This document shows positions 43,661-53,290 of a stretch of DNA of 64,000 nt, piece by piece. The stretch covers positions 6,696,001-6,760,000 of the forward strand of contig OY755198.1 of assembly GCA_963576735.1 (NCBI GenBank). Direction: 5' to 3'. The DNA is from Bedellia somnulentella. Its lineage: Eukaryota > Arthropoda > Insecta > Lepidoptera > Bedelliidae. Made by a program: the position numbers and the translations under genes. The number at the start of each line of letters is the position of its first letter. Position 1 is the stretch's first letter. The notes beneath the pieces were generated by a model that had not been told where the DNA came from, searched no databases, and saw nothing but the letters and a program-made list of their open reading frames with translations.

Positions 43661-46540
43661 TTATAAATCTAAAACTATTTTTTTGACTGAGGTCACAGAA
43701 TCATGAAATATATCAGCGGATGCACGGATGGCATTAGTTGATGAGCATATTCGATACATGGGAGAATGATGACCAAGAACAGTTTTATAAAAGGGTACCT
43801 GAAATGTAACACGATTTTGAAGGCGACTTGCCATACGAGGAACAGAAAGATCTAGTTTTTCCAATAGATGAGGGCAATCTATCTTGTTCTGTATAAGCTT
43901 GCACAAAAATGCAACATCAGTGGCTTTTCTTCGATCTCTTAGAGATACCATTTCATAATGTGACAGCCGCTCTTCATATGATTTTAAGCTTCTACATTTG
44001 TTGTCGTTATAAGAAAGATTATAAAGAAATTTTTTTTGAACTCGTTCTAGTCTGTCACTATGTACTTGGTATCCCGGATTCCATACAACGCTACAGTAAT
44101 CGAGCAAACTACGCACAAAAGTGTAGAAAACTATTTTAGTGACCTTATAGTTGTTGAAGCACTTCAGTTGTCTAACTAGAAAACCCGATAGTTTAAGGGC
44201 TCTCTTAGTTATGTGATCTATATGTGCAACAAAGGACAGTTTGTTATCAATAATAACTCCCAGATCCTTTATACAATTAACCTCTGTCAATAATACACTA
44301 TTTATAAAATAATTTGGTTTAGAAGGTATTAATTTTCGACTAAAGTTAATGCAAAAGCATTTGGTAGGATTTAGTTGCATACTGTTTTCTGTACACCACT
44401 GTTGAACATTGTTTAGGTCACTTTGTAAAGCTTCTATGTCTGCTGAAGAATTAATTACTCTATAAATTTTCAAATCATCAGCGTATAATTTAAAATTGGA
44501 TGTCAATAATTTACACAAATCATTTATAAATATTATGAAGAAAAGCGGTCCAAGAGTTGAGCCCTGTGGAATACCTGAAGGGACCGAGTATGCACTAGAC
44601 CTATAACCTCCCAGAGCCACTAATTGCGATCGATTTTCCAAATAGGAGATACACCATCGGAGTAAACAGCCATGTATACCATACATTTCAAGCTTCCAAC
44701 CCAGCAGAAAGAGCTCAACTAAATCAAACGCTTTTTTGAAATCCGTGTATACAGCATGTACTTCTTGGTTATTATCTAGGGCTTTCGAAACGTCTGTAAC
44801 ATAACTCACAAGGTTAGTTTCTGTTGATCTTTGAGGCAGAAACCCATGTTGCTCAATACTAATTTGTGGTTTTATATGAGCCATAATTGCTTTATAGACA
44901 TGCTGTTCAAAAATTTTACCACACACCGATAGCAGAGAAATAGGACGATACTGTGAGATATCACTGAGGGTGTCCGATTTCGGTATCGGGCTAATATAAG
45001 CCGTTTTCCATTCTGCAGGAAATTTACCGGTTGCGAGGGATTGATTAAATATTGCAGTTAGAGGTTTACTGAGGTGATCCGCACAACATTTAAGTAAATA
45101 AGGTGACAAACTATCTGGCCCCGGGCTTTTATCAGTTTCTAGCAATTTCAGTGACTTTAAAACATCTGATTCTTGAACCATTACGTGTGTAAGTGGTGAC
45201 TGACTATTACTGTCAAAGGACGGGAAGCACTTTGCTTTCGGCTGAAACTGAGTCAATTTGTACACGTCTTGAAAGTAACTGCTAAATAAATCTACTATTT
45301 GTTGACCCCCTTTGGCAGATCTGTCCTTTAGATATAGTTCGTTAGGAACGTAATGGCTAGAAGATTTTTGATCCCTAATGTACTTCCAAAACAATTTCGG
45401 TCGAAATCGTAAATGTTCTTGAGCTTGATTTCTAAAATTATTTAAGTCTTCTTTTGCAGCAGTATCGCATCGTGCTCGCAATAATTTGTATGAAATGTTA
45501 TCTAAATAATTACCATACTTTTTAAATTTTGAGTGATATTTGTTTTTCTCCTTTAACATTTTTATGAGTGAGTGGCTAAACCAGACTGGATATTTAAAAT
45601 CTTTGGGACGTCTAACAGGAGTATGAACATTCAAAATAGAAAATAATTTATTATAAAATGAAGATAGCATGTCATCGACATCTTTAGCATCAGTCCACAC
45701 CTCATCCCAGTCAACAGAAGCCAGTTCGTTGTGAATGGCATCATAATCTGCGAGATAAAAATTGAGGGTAGCTACACGTTTTGGTTTAAACATGTTATTA
45801 GTAGATATTTGGAAGTCGATCATTAGTGGTGGGTGATGTGAGTCTATAGGAATAAGAGGTGATTCGGCTAATGACACATTGAAACATGGCGGTTTGTTGG
45901 TGAGTACAAGATCAAGTATGCGCCCATTGGAATTGCATATGTTATTGCACTGTGCCAAATTATTGAACGCGATTGCATCAATAAAATTATTGCTAAGTGC
46001 GCACGTACAAATATCAGGGCTCAGCGATTTGAGATCCGCGCTCTCAATCCAGTTTATGCCACTAAAATTAAAATCACCTACTATGAGGGTAAAAGAATCA
46101 GATAAATATTTTTGCATAATATTTGTGAGGTTAAATATGAATCTATCTATGTAATCTTTCTTCAATGGGGGGGGGAAAGTAAGTAAGACAAACATGAAGT
46201 TTTTGTTTAGCACTAATTTTTAGAGTAATCCACACTTCCTCACACATTGACTCCCACTTAGGCTTACGCAATACTTCGAACTTTCTACTCACCGCTATCA
46301 AAACGCCGCCGCCATCCTTTTTGTTTTTGTAACTACAGGTGGAGGACCTATCTCGTCGGAAAATAAAATATCTGTTATCTAAGATTTCGTGGTCAAAAAC
46401 TGTATCATTCATCCATGTTTCGGTAAGGAGTATAATGTCATAATCTTTTGAAATCGCTGACATATAAATAGTTTCTGTTTTAGTTCTGAGACCTCTACAG
46501 TTTTGGTAATATATTGAGAGATTGAATTTGATAAAAGATG
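43661..46540 (-). pseudogene. Jockey-like LINE ORF2 (endonuclease and RT), one frameshift
   Basis: The endonuclease starts near 46540 with IYYQNCRGLRTKTETIY. It continues with LLTETWMND and GGGVLIAVS, and after the shift with IVGDFNFSGINW and IDSHHPPL. RT motifs: SPGPDSLSPYLLK, QYRPISLLSVCGK, HGFLPQRSTETN, DFKKAFDLV, GIPQGSTLGPLFF and YADDLKIY. It ends at 43661. The only break is in a run of nine G (46167-46175), where the two overlapping frames meet, so one extra or missing base, possibly an assembly error, separates this from an intact gene. Confidence 0.92.
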
Positions 46541-46590
46541 ATATATATATATGTTATGATTATTACAGTATAAAGGTTTCTTAAATACTA

Positions 46591-47637
46591 TTATAATTTT
46601 TTAAGTGACTCTTCATCTTTAATAAGAATAACATTTGACCTTTCGTCTTTTCTAACTAATATACGTCCGCTTCTAACCCATATGAACTTGTAATTCTTCT
46701 CCTTTGTTATTTTTTTAGCCATAGCGTGGATCTTCTTGTAGTATGGTGACAATTGTTCCTGAACATAAATTTGTTGGCCTGAGGCAAATCCAAGATTCGA
46801 AGCGTTTATTTTTGAGTCCATGTTACTTTTGTTATAATTTTTGACAGCTCCAAGGAAGTTATCTCGAGTGATTACACTGTTAAGTTTTACAATGATGTTA
46901 CGAGGGCGAGTAGAATCACTTTGTTGTTTTGCTGTACGATGATAATTAATTATTTGATTATCAATTAATGGAAAATTTGTCACTTTGGCAAGTTGTTTTA
47001 TTATTGTTAACAAGTTCTCTGACTTTGATTCAGGTACACACTGTATTTCGAGGTTGGAATCTCGGGCCTGTTGCTCCAAAGTTAGCAATTTGTTTTCAGC
47101 TTCTTTTAGCCGTGACTTAAGATTTTCATTGTCATTCATCAGTTCCGAAAAGCATTTTTTATTTTCCCTATTAATATTGTTTTGATCATCGTGGCCTTCA
47201 GAGAGGTATTGAACTGAGGCAGTAATTTCATTAAAATCGGTTTTTAAGCTATTGAACTGGGTGTTAAGCTGCTTGACATCGTGTTGCACTTTGTTCAGCA
47301 CGGTGGTAAATTGTTGAAATTGCAGTTGCTGCTTTTCGAATTGTTGGGTCATGTCACTTCTCAGGCTTCGGATTTCGTTTAGTATGACGTCCTTCAGTGC
47401 AGTTTCTTCGGTCTCAATATTGCCTGATCTGGTTTTTACATTCACGGGTGTATTGGAATTATCCCCTTTTCTCTTTGTGGATGTGCACGTTGGGCATATC
47501 CATTTACTTTTAGAATGGGTCTTTTCATCAAAGCCAACGCACTCATTATGGTACCAGCTACGACACTCCTCAATATAGCATTGTACCCTTTTTTGGGTAA
47601 CTAATACTTTTTCATTACAAGCTGAACAGCTGACCAT
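46591..47637 (-). CDS. Jockey-like LINE ORF1 with PHD-like finger, 348 aa
   Basis: The N-terminus holds a PHD-type Cys/His pattern (CSACNEKVLVTQKRVQC, then CRSWYHNEC and WICPTC) in residues 4-50. A long coiled coil spans about 85-195 (QFEKQQLQFQQFTTVLNKVQ and on). The C-terminal domain carries RTAKQQSDSTRPRNIIVKL and KNYKFIWVRSGRILVRKD, the RRM-like/CTD region seen in LINE ORF1 proteins. Intact. Only about 50 bases separate it from the start of the endonuclease region. Likely an RNA-binding chaperone of the RNP. Confidence 0.88.
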   Translation of the reverse strand: MVSCSACNEKVLVTQKRVQCYIEECRSWYHNECVGFDEKTHSKSKWICPTCTSTKRKGDNSNTPVNVKTRSGNIETEETALKDVILNEIRSLRSDMTQQFEKQQLQFQQFTTVLNKVQHDVKQLNTQFNSLKTDFNEITASVQYLSEGHDDQNNINRENKKCFSELMNDNENLKSRLKEAENKLLTLEQQARDSNLEIQCVPESKSENLLTIIKQLAKVTNFPLIDNQIINYHRTAKQQSDSTRPRNIIVKLNSVITRDNFLGAVKNYNKSNMDSKINASNLGFASGQQIYVQEQLSPYYKKIHAMAKKITKEKNYKFIWVRSGRILVRKDERSNVILIKDEESLKKL

Positions 47638-48179
47638 CGTTTAACCCAATAGTATTTTATAATCTTTATAAGACTTAAAGCAAAGCAAGAAGTATTTTTA
47701 TATTGCCTTTATTTTTTAGATATTAATGTATTAAAAAATTTATCGTCGATAGATATAGAAAAGAAAAAAAAATTATATAATAATAATAAAAAGTCAACTT
47801 CCAGTATTAGCACAGCAATTAAGTTCCGCCACAACACAGCACAGTATTAAAGACCCCGTAGCGACAGTTTCGCGCGCTTGCCACTCACAATATGATGCAG
47901 CAGCGGTGATGGCGAGAAAAAGGTCCTAAGCGCCGTGCAGATCGCGTCGCTTACGCGTTTCACCGAGATGTTCACTCTTATGCACTGTACTTGCACTATT
48001 TTTGCTTGTGACTTAGTGCATTTAACACATATTGATTATCATACACTTATTGTCACTATTATTACTTAATTATATTTAAAACTCAACATTAAACCACTAA
48101 AAAAGAATTAAATTGTAACAACAAAACAAAGATAATGTTACGTGAACTAAGAGGTAGTCCGAAAAAAAAGGATTAATAA
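47638..48179 (-). other. 5' UTR of the Jockey-like LINE
   Basis: Upstream of ORF1, moderately GC-rich around 47840-47960 (GTAGCGACAGTTTCGCGCGC, GATCGCGTCGCTTACGCG). It would hold the internal promoter. No ORF. Confidence 0.6.
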
Positions 48180-48264
48180 AGTACTTTGAAAGGATTTAAT
48201 AAAAACATTTTACCCATAGAACATTTTTTTTTATTATCGCAAAATTTTCTGAGTGTCCCACGTA

Positions 48265-48310
48265 TAGGGTCAGATTATAACCTGAATATTTGCGAGAGCA
48301 AGTAAGTAAC
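48265..48310 (-). pseudogene. TIR-B transposase remnant, piece beyond the mariner
   Basis: Minus-strand codons TCSRKYSGYNLTL run directly through the mariner target TA into YKSQTQEVY at 42226, in one frame. A stop lies just upstream. YNLTLY before the Y.W.E strand is what recognised relatives show. The N-terminal half of the gene is otherwise gone. Confidence 0.6.
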
Positions 48311-49196
48311 TTTTAGACATTTTGTTATAAGTACGATGCTTTGGGCCTGTAAATGATGATCATTTGTAATAATTGATAGGTACCGAATAATTATAATACC
48401 AACGAAGAAATCAAGTTCTATACCTACGTAATCACACTGCGCAGACGGCGCCAAGTGGCACACCAACACACGCCCTCTCCCGATGAAGCCCCGCGGGTGG
48501 CTGAAGCGACAGTTTTTCAACCACTCCTATTTATAATATTAGCGTTTTTGAGCAATAAAGCTTACGTATTACAGTCTAACGACCATATTCTGGTTTGTTA
48601 AGGTTCTTTTGAATTGTTTTATGTCGCAAATATAAATTATTTACAGATCACAAAAACAGCTTAAGTGCCAATTGTACCATAAGACTGATTCAAGTAAACT
48701 TGTATTAACAGCCAAAAAAGTGAAGAAAGCCGACCGGCAAAATAGTTTATGTACCAGTGAGCTTAAAATACAAACAAGTAAAACGTATTAACTCACAAAA
48801 TGTGCTTATTGAAAGAAAGTCATTTTGGTTTATATCAATTATTGTTTATAACACAAGCAGGTAAAAATGCTTAACTGAGTAAAGATTGAAAATCAATATT
48901 TGATAAAAATGAATTAACGCAAAGTCTTTAACTATTTCAGGAAGGGTAAATTGTTTTATATTCCTTTCTTAACATAATGTATGTTTGAACTTACAAACCA
49001 TATAAAAGGGTGGTTGTTAATACAAAAAAAAGTATCATTATTTCCAAAATCACCAACGTATTAAGCGCCAAAAAAGTGCTCAGATTAAAACGAGACTCAC
49101 ACCATTCGAAAGAGAAAAATCAGGCGATTCTAACGATGTATATAACTCAATTTCACCAAAAGTGGCGCTTAATACATTCTGCCTTTCTAGCGTCGA
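48311..49196. other. Right arm of TIR-B
   Basis: No gene seen. 48430-48520 is GC-rich (GCAGACGGCGCCAAG, CCCCGCGGGTGG). 48700-49196 has repeated GTATTAA...GCCA...AAAAGTG motifs and the terminal repeat. Confidence 0.55.
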
Positions 49197-49198
49197 TA

Positions 49199-49944
49199 TC
49201 AAATTGGCTATTAAAACATAATCTGGAATTAAATTTAGAAAAGTCTAAAATTATCCAATTTAAACCTTCACAAAAAAGTCTCTAGAAATATCAGCAGTAT
49301 ATAAGAATACAAAAATCGATATAGTTAAAACAGCCACATTACTAGGAATAGATCTTGACACAAATTTAACCTGGCAACCGTATATTATTAAACTGAAAAA
49401 TAAATTATCGTCTTTTCTTTACGCTCTTCATCAATTGATACGCGTCACAGACTTCCAAGTCGCACTGGCAGCCTATTATGCATACGCATACTCTAGATTA
49501 TCATACGGCGTAATAATATGGGGTAATAGTACTGACATAGGCGATATTTTTGTGTTACAAAAAAAATGTATACGAATTCTAACGAATATTGACCAAATGA
49601 CATCATGCCGACCATTTTTTATTAAACATAATATATTAACACTAACTTCAATTTACATATTAGAAAGCTGTAAATTTGTTAGAAAAAATAATGCATTTTA
49701 CTCTTCAATGCAAAATAATAAAAGAAATGACCGTTATTTAAATCAACTACAAAGACCTTTCACCACAATGAAATTAGTATCGTGTAGTCCCCACCACATG
49801 CTAATAAAAATCTATAATCACATACCAAATGACATAAAAGATATAAAAAAACTTAATTTATTTATTATGACTTTAAAAAAACATCTTATCATTAAATGTT
49901 ACTACAATATTAAGGAGTTTTTTGATGACCAGAACAATAAATAG
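49199..49944 (+). pseudogene. LINE A ORF2, last part
   Basis: Resumes at SNWLLKHNLELNLEKSKIIQF immediately after the insertion. One A is missing from the run at 49272-49277 (six A against seven in copy B), shifting the frame. The proper frame returns in the part read from 49435 (FQVALAAYYAYAYSRLSYGVIIWG, CRPFFIKHNILTLTSIYI) to the stop at 49942-49944. 3' UTR to 50085. Confidence 0.9.
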
Positions 49945-50085
49945 AATGCCTCGATTGCTCTACAACTAGTCTACCACTAAACGATGTTTGCCGTGCCCTT
50001 ACAGGGCGTCACCTGTACTTTTACTGTATTTTTATTTGTAACATCTCATGAACTTGTGACATGCAAATAAATTGAAATTGAAATT

Positions 50086-50924
50086 TTGTATTTCACGAAA
50101 TGCACTTCGAATGCGTAATCTTAGCTCCCGTGGGTTATTAAATCACAACACAAGATACTGAAACTGAACTCACACTCCGAAAATTAATGCGATAAATCAA
50201 AGTGACCTCCAATCATAAGCAACACAAACACAATGAGCTACAAACAACTATTTTAGTACTAATACTGTTCCTTTGATGTCATGCCGACAAGCCCGCCCGA
50301 CATGATACATGCAGATTTTGAATTTCGCGGCGATATGTTTAAGTATATTTTTTCTCTGAACATACTGCCGCTCCCAGTGCCTCATTGCTCTTAGTCACCT
50401 CGTATTCCAACGCAGTATTAACTATGGGGTAGTGTTATTCAAATTTATCACGTCCAATAATAACATGTAAAAAATAAGAAGATATTAGAAGCTAAGTTCG
50501 ATTGATTTCTTACGACCTTGATTTGATTTGGCCGCCGGTTAAGGGTCAGCGGACGGCGGCGGCGGGTCGCAGAGCTGTCAGCTGAGTTGTATTTACGCAT
50601 CACCCACACTCGCCCGCCTTGTCATCGCGTTTCACTCACACATTAAGCGTGTTGGTGTCTATAGTACTACTTTCTTAGTGCAAATTTTAACAAAATTTGA
50701 AAAAAAATAAGTGTGTTTTTTTTCAACGAATTCTGACTCTATACGTGATAATTAATCATAATTTTCATTGAAAACAGTTCTTTACAATTACACCCTGTAT
50801 GTACACAAACGCGATTTCTTCCGTTCAACCTTTATGGTGAGGAACAAATAGACAACTCTTTAAAACATTATGGTCAAGTATATATGCAACTTAAATAGAA
50901 CTTAACTAAACACAACTTATTTAC
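50086..50924. other. Gene-free DNA with a GC-rich stretch
   Basis: 50270-50455 resembles 33390-33580. 50535-50660 is GC-rich (GGCCGCCGGTTAAGGG, GGACGGCGGCGGCGGGTCGC) and looks like a promoter or 5' UTR of a host gene, but no ORF follows it. No other signal. Confidence 0.45.
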
Positions 50925-50934
50925 AACCTGTATA

Positions 50935-51008
<74 letters not shown>

Positions 51009-51018
51009 TATACAGGTT
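50925..51018. repeat. 94-bp perfect AT palindrome with (AT)30 core
   Basis: AACCTGTATATTAATT, thirty AT units, then the exact inverse ending AATATACAGGTT. The whole 94 bp is self-complementary. Such structures extrude cruciforms and are often mis-sized in assemblies. Confidence 0.92.
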
Positions 51019-51119
51019 ATATATATATATAATTATTATTATATCAAATATACTTTACAATATCTTAATAAATATACATGTATATACATACTTATATAAT
51101 ATAATAAATACAAATATAT

Positions 51120-51430
51120 ACATATATATACCTAACTTTATAAAATCTACCAACCTAAGGTTTTAAAAAAATTGGATTTCAGTTTATTTTTAAATATATT
51201 TAGTGATGATGACAGCCGTATGTCAACTTGTAGTGAGTTCCACAAATTAACTGCTTTGGCTGCAAAGGAATCACTATATGTAGCACTGTTATGAGAAGGT
51301 ACACTCAACATCTTATTCTCCTGTGATCGCAAGGCACGGCCGCACATACAAGTATTACGACGATCTACGCGGCCAAAAGTCCCATTATAAAAATAACAAT
51401 AACATTCATAAAAACGAGTTCCCGGAACAG
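51120..51430 (-). pseudogene. C-terminal fragment of a LINE ORF2
   Basis: The minus strand reads NTCMCGRALRSQENKMLSVP, then SFAAKAVNLWNSLQVDIRLSS and SLNIFKNKLKSNFF, the standard last segment of many non-LTR RT proteins. No RT core is attached. The TA-rich DNA to its left may be its 3' tail. Upstream residues of the open frame (to 51497) are not recognisable. Confidence 0.72.
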
Positions 51431-51885
51431 AGTACGAACCAAGTAACAATACCCCATGCTTTATCAAGAGCCACCGCGCGCCCCGCTCAGGTAGCATCAG
51501 TCGGAATTAGACCGTTTCACCTAGTGTACGTATCTGTTCTCGGCGCTCTTGTAAACATTAAATTTTCAAAGTGATTTTTTTATGTTATCAAGTTCTTTTT
51601 TCTAATTGAAAGTGATGGATTCTGATGAACAAGGTAAGAGACTTACAAATTATCTGAATAAAGTTATTATCAACCATCAAACTACATTCGTTTTTTTTAT
51701 AACTGATCATGGCTGATCATTACTGGCCTGCGACTAGAACGCACGTGCCATTTTAGCTCTCGTTAACTATTGAGATTAATATTTTATATATTACTTTTTT
51801 AAATGTCTGCATCACCTAAATACTAATCGCATAGACTATTGTAGTGTTAATATGTTGTTTTGGTGTATTTAACTAAGAGATTATT
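51431..51885. other. Gene-free DNA with a possible short exon
   Basis: At 51614-51631, ATGGATTCTGATGAACAAG is followed at once by GTAAGAG, a good insect splice donor. It could be the first coding exon of a host gene whose remainder is disrupted or beyond the later LINEs. Nothing else supports it. Confidence 0.25.
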
Positions 51886-53140
51886 ATGGAGGGAAGTCCA
51901 TTTAATCGGAGCGGACTGACTCGGCGCAGTCCACCTCCGCAGTGCACTGCAGTATGGACCAAGCACCATCGGCTTCTTCAAAACATCAGGACTCCAGCGT
52001 TGTATCAACAACTGATATACATTATTGGATGGACACCATTGAGGCCTGCTTACAAAAAATCTGCCAAGTATCGACCGAAGGTAAGCTAAACTCAGACCAA
52101 AAGCTCTGTATTAGTAACCTATGTAGGAAAATCGGGAATGGTACTGGTCAAATGGCAGTTCATTACCAATCGGCTAAACAACATCTTCTTCTCGCCCAAT
52201 CTAAAATTCAGAACTTATATCAGAAAATTGATGTCTTAGAACAAAAACAAGGTGACCTTGAAACAATCCAAGACCTCAAACAATCTATACGCAATTCTTT
52301 GGAGTCCCAAACAAAGACTAACACTTCTTTTGCCGATATGGTTAAAAAGGGACCAAACGATTTTGTCAGACCCCAAAATCTAGCCTCCATAACAATATTT
52401 CCGAAAGATAAACAAAAATCTAGTGATGAGACCAAGTCCCTAGTACAAAAAATTATCTGCCCTGAGGAGATGAAATTGCAAGTACGAGGACTCAGAAAAA
52501 CTAAAAATGGAGGAGTAATCATCAGCACCGAGTCCCAACAGGATATTGAAAAGATAAAATCATCTAATAAACTCTGCTCAAACGATCTTACTTTAGAAGA
52601 AAGTAACCAGCGCCGCCCTAGAATAGTTGTAATTGGAGTGCCAACAAATTTATCGGAGAAAGAAGTGTTTCAGTGCTTATATGAACAAAACTTGGCCGAT
52701 AAGTATCCAGACTCAACATTCGACAAATTCCTTAGCTCCATAAAACTTAGCCATAAAGGGGGTAAAAAACAGGGTAAATATTGCCACTACATAATTGAGG
52801 TCCCCGCAGGAATTCGCAAATGTCTCATGAACCAGGCGCGAATTTTCATTAACTGGAAATCCTGTAAAATAAGAGACTTACCCTTGTGACCCGTTGTTTT
52901 AAATGTCAGCAATATGGACTCTCAGCTAAGTTTTGTCGTGAGGCTGATCAGGTCTGTGGCCATTGTGGGGAGACTGGACACTCTATCAAAGAGTGTATTA
53001 AAAAATCTCAGGAACCAACCTGTGCCACCTGCAAGCGTTTTAAAAAAACAAGTAACCATCCTACAGGAGACCCTGAATGCCCAGCTAGGAAGAATGCAGA
53101 ATTGAGGTACATAAATTCTATTAACTATGAAGGCGCCTAA
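51886..53140 (+). pseudogene. LINE ORF1 (Gag-like) with CCHC knuckles, split by a frameshift
   Basis: 51942-52889 holds a coiled-coil region (AKQHLLLAQSKIQNLYQKID) and an RRM-like segment (RPRIVVIGVPTNLSEKEVFQ). 52886-53140, in the next frame, has the zinc knuckles CFKCQQYGLSAKFC, CGHCGETGHSIKEC and a third Cys cluster (CATCKRF), ending INSINYEGA. The two frames overlap at 52886-52889, so one base change separates them, or the join is natural frameshifting. This Gag-like ORF1 is of R1/I/Jockey type and differs from the PHD-type ORF1s nearby. It is the 5' part of a LINE whose RT lies at 55247-57003. Confidence 0.82.
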
Positions 53141-53290
53141 GAGCGCCCGTATCTTCATATTATCTATAAGCACTTATTGATTAAGTTTCTTTTCACATTT
53201 TTTTACTTCTTTTTTACATTTACTTTTAAACGTACTCTTTCGTTTATATATCAATGACTCATCAAATTATCTATGACTTAGACAATATAA

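Larger units (their letters stand above)
43432..48179 (-). mobile_element. Jockey-like LINE inside the mariner
   Basis: Near full length, minus strand: 5' UTR to about 48179, ORF1, ORF2, and a poly(A) tail seen as a T run at 43432-43462. AGTAC flanks the tail (43427-43431), and AGTACTTT lies beyond the 5' end (48180-48187), consistent with a target duplication of 5-8 bp. Removing it closes the mariner text ...GAGAGTACTTTGAAAGG. Confidence 0.9.
42227..48262 (+). mobile_element. Mariner transposon, interrupted by a LINE
   Basis: TA at 42225-42226 and 48263-48264. Imperfect inverted termini share CACTCAGAAA and TTGC (left CCAGGCCACTCAG, right on the other strand CGTGGGACACTCAG). It holds a mariner transposase gene and is opened at 43431 by the Jockey-like LINE. 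The mariner alone is about 1.3 kb, the family's usual size. Confidence 0.92.
40016..49196. mobile_element. TA-flanked inverted-repeat transposon (TIR-B), 9.2 kb with nested insertions
   Basis: Termini are 34-bp perfect inverted repeats, TCGACGCTAGAAAGGCAGAA continuing to AAGCGCCA. TA is duplicated at 40014-40015 and 49197-49198. Excision restores the LINE A reading frame exactly, as comparison with copy B (54340 on) shows. The inner TIR half (GTATTAAGCGCCA with AAAAAGTG) recurs subterminally at about 48703, 48783 and 49056, and a looser form is at 40430. It carries minus-strand transposase remnants. Its layout parallels TIR-A. Confidence 0.92.
35964..50085 (+). mobile_element. LINE A: full-length-type non-LTR retrotransposon, split by a 9.2-kb insertion
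   Basis: Probable 5' UTR within 35964-36541 (exact start not found), ORF1 with a PHD-like finger, ORF2 with APE endonuclease and RT, and a 3' UTR ending AAATAAATTGAAATTGAAATTT at 50085. The 9.2-kb element sits at 40016-49196. Without it the element is about 4.9 kb. Copy B (53291-55243) shows only scattered single-base differences, so the family moved recently. CR1/Jockey-like by domain set. Confidence 0.9.

Noticed and set aside
48275..48520. 81-codon minus-strand frame just right of the mariner
   Set aside because: It is out of phase with the TIR-B transposase codons that cross the mariner target, and shows no motif.
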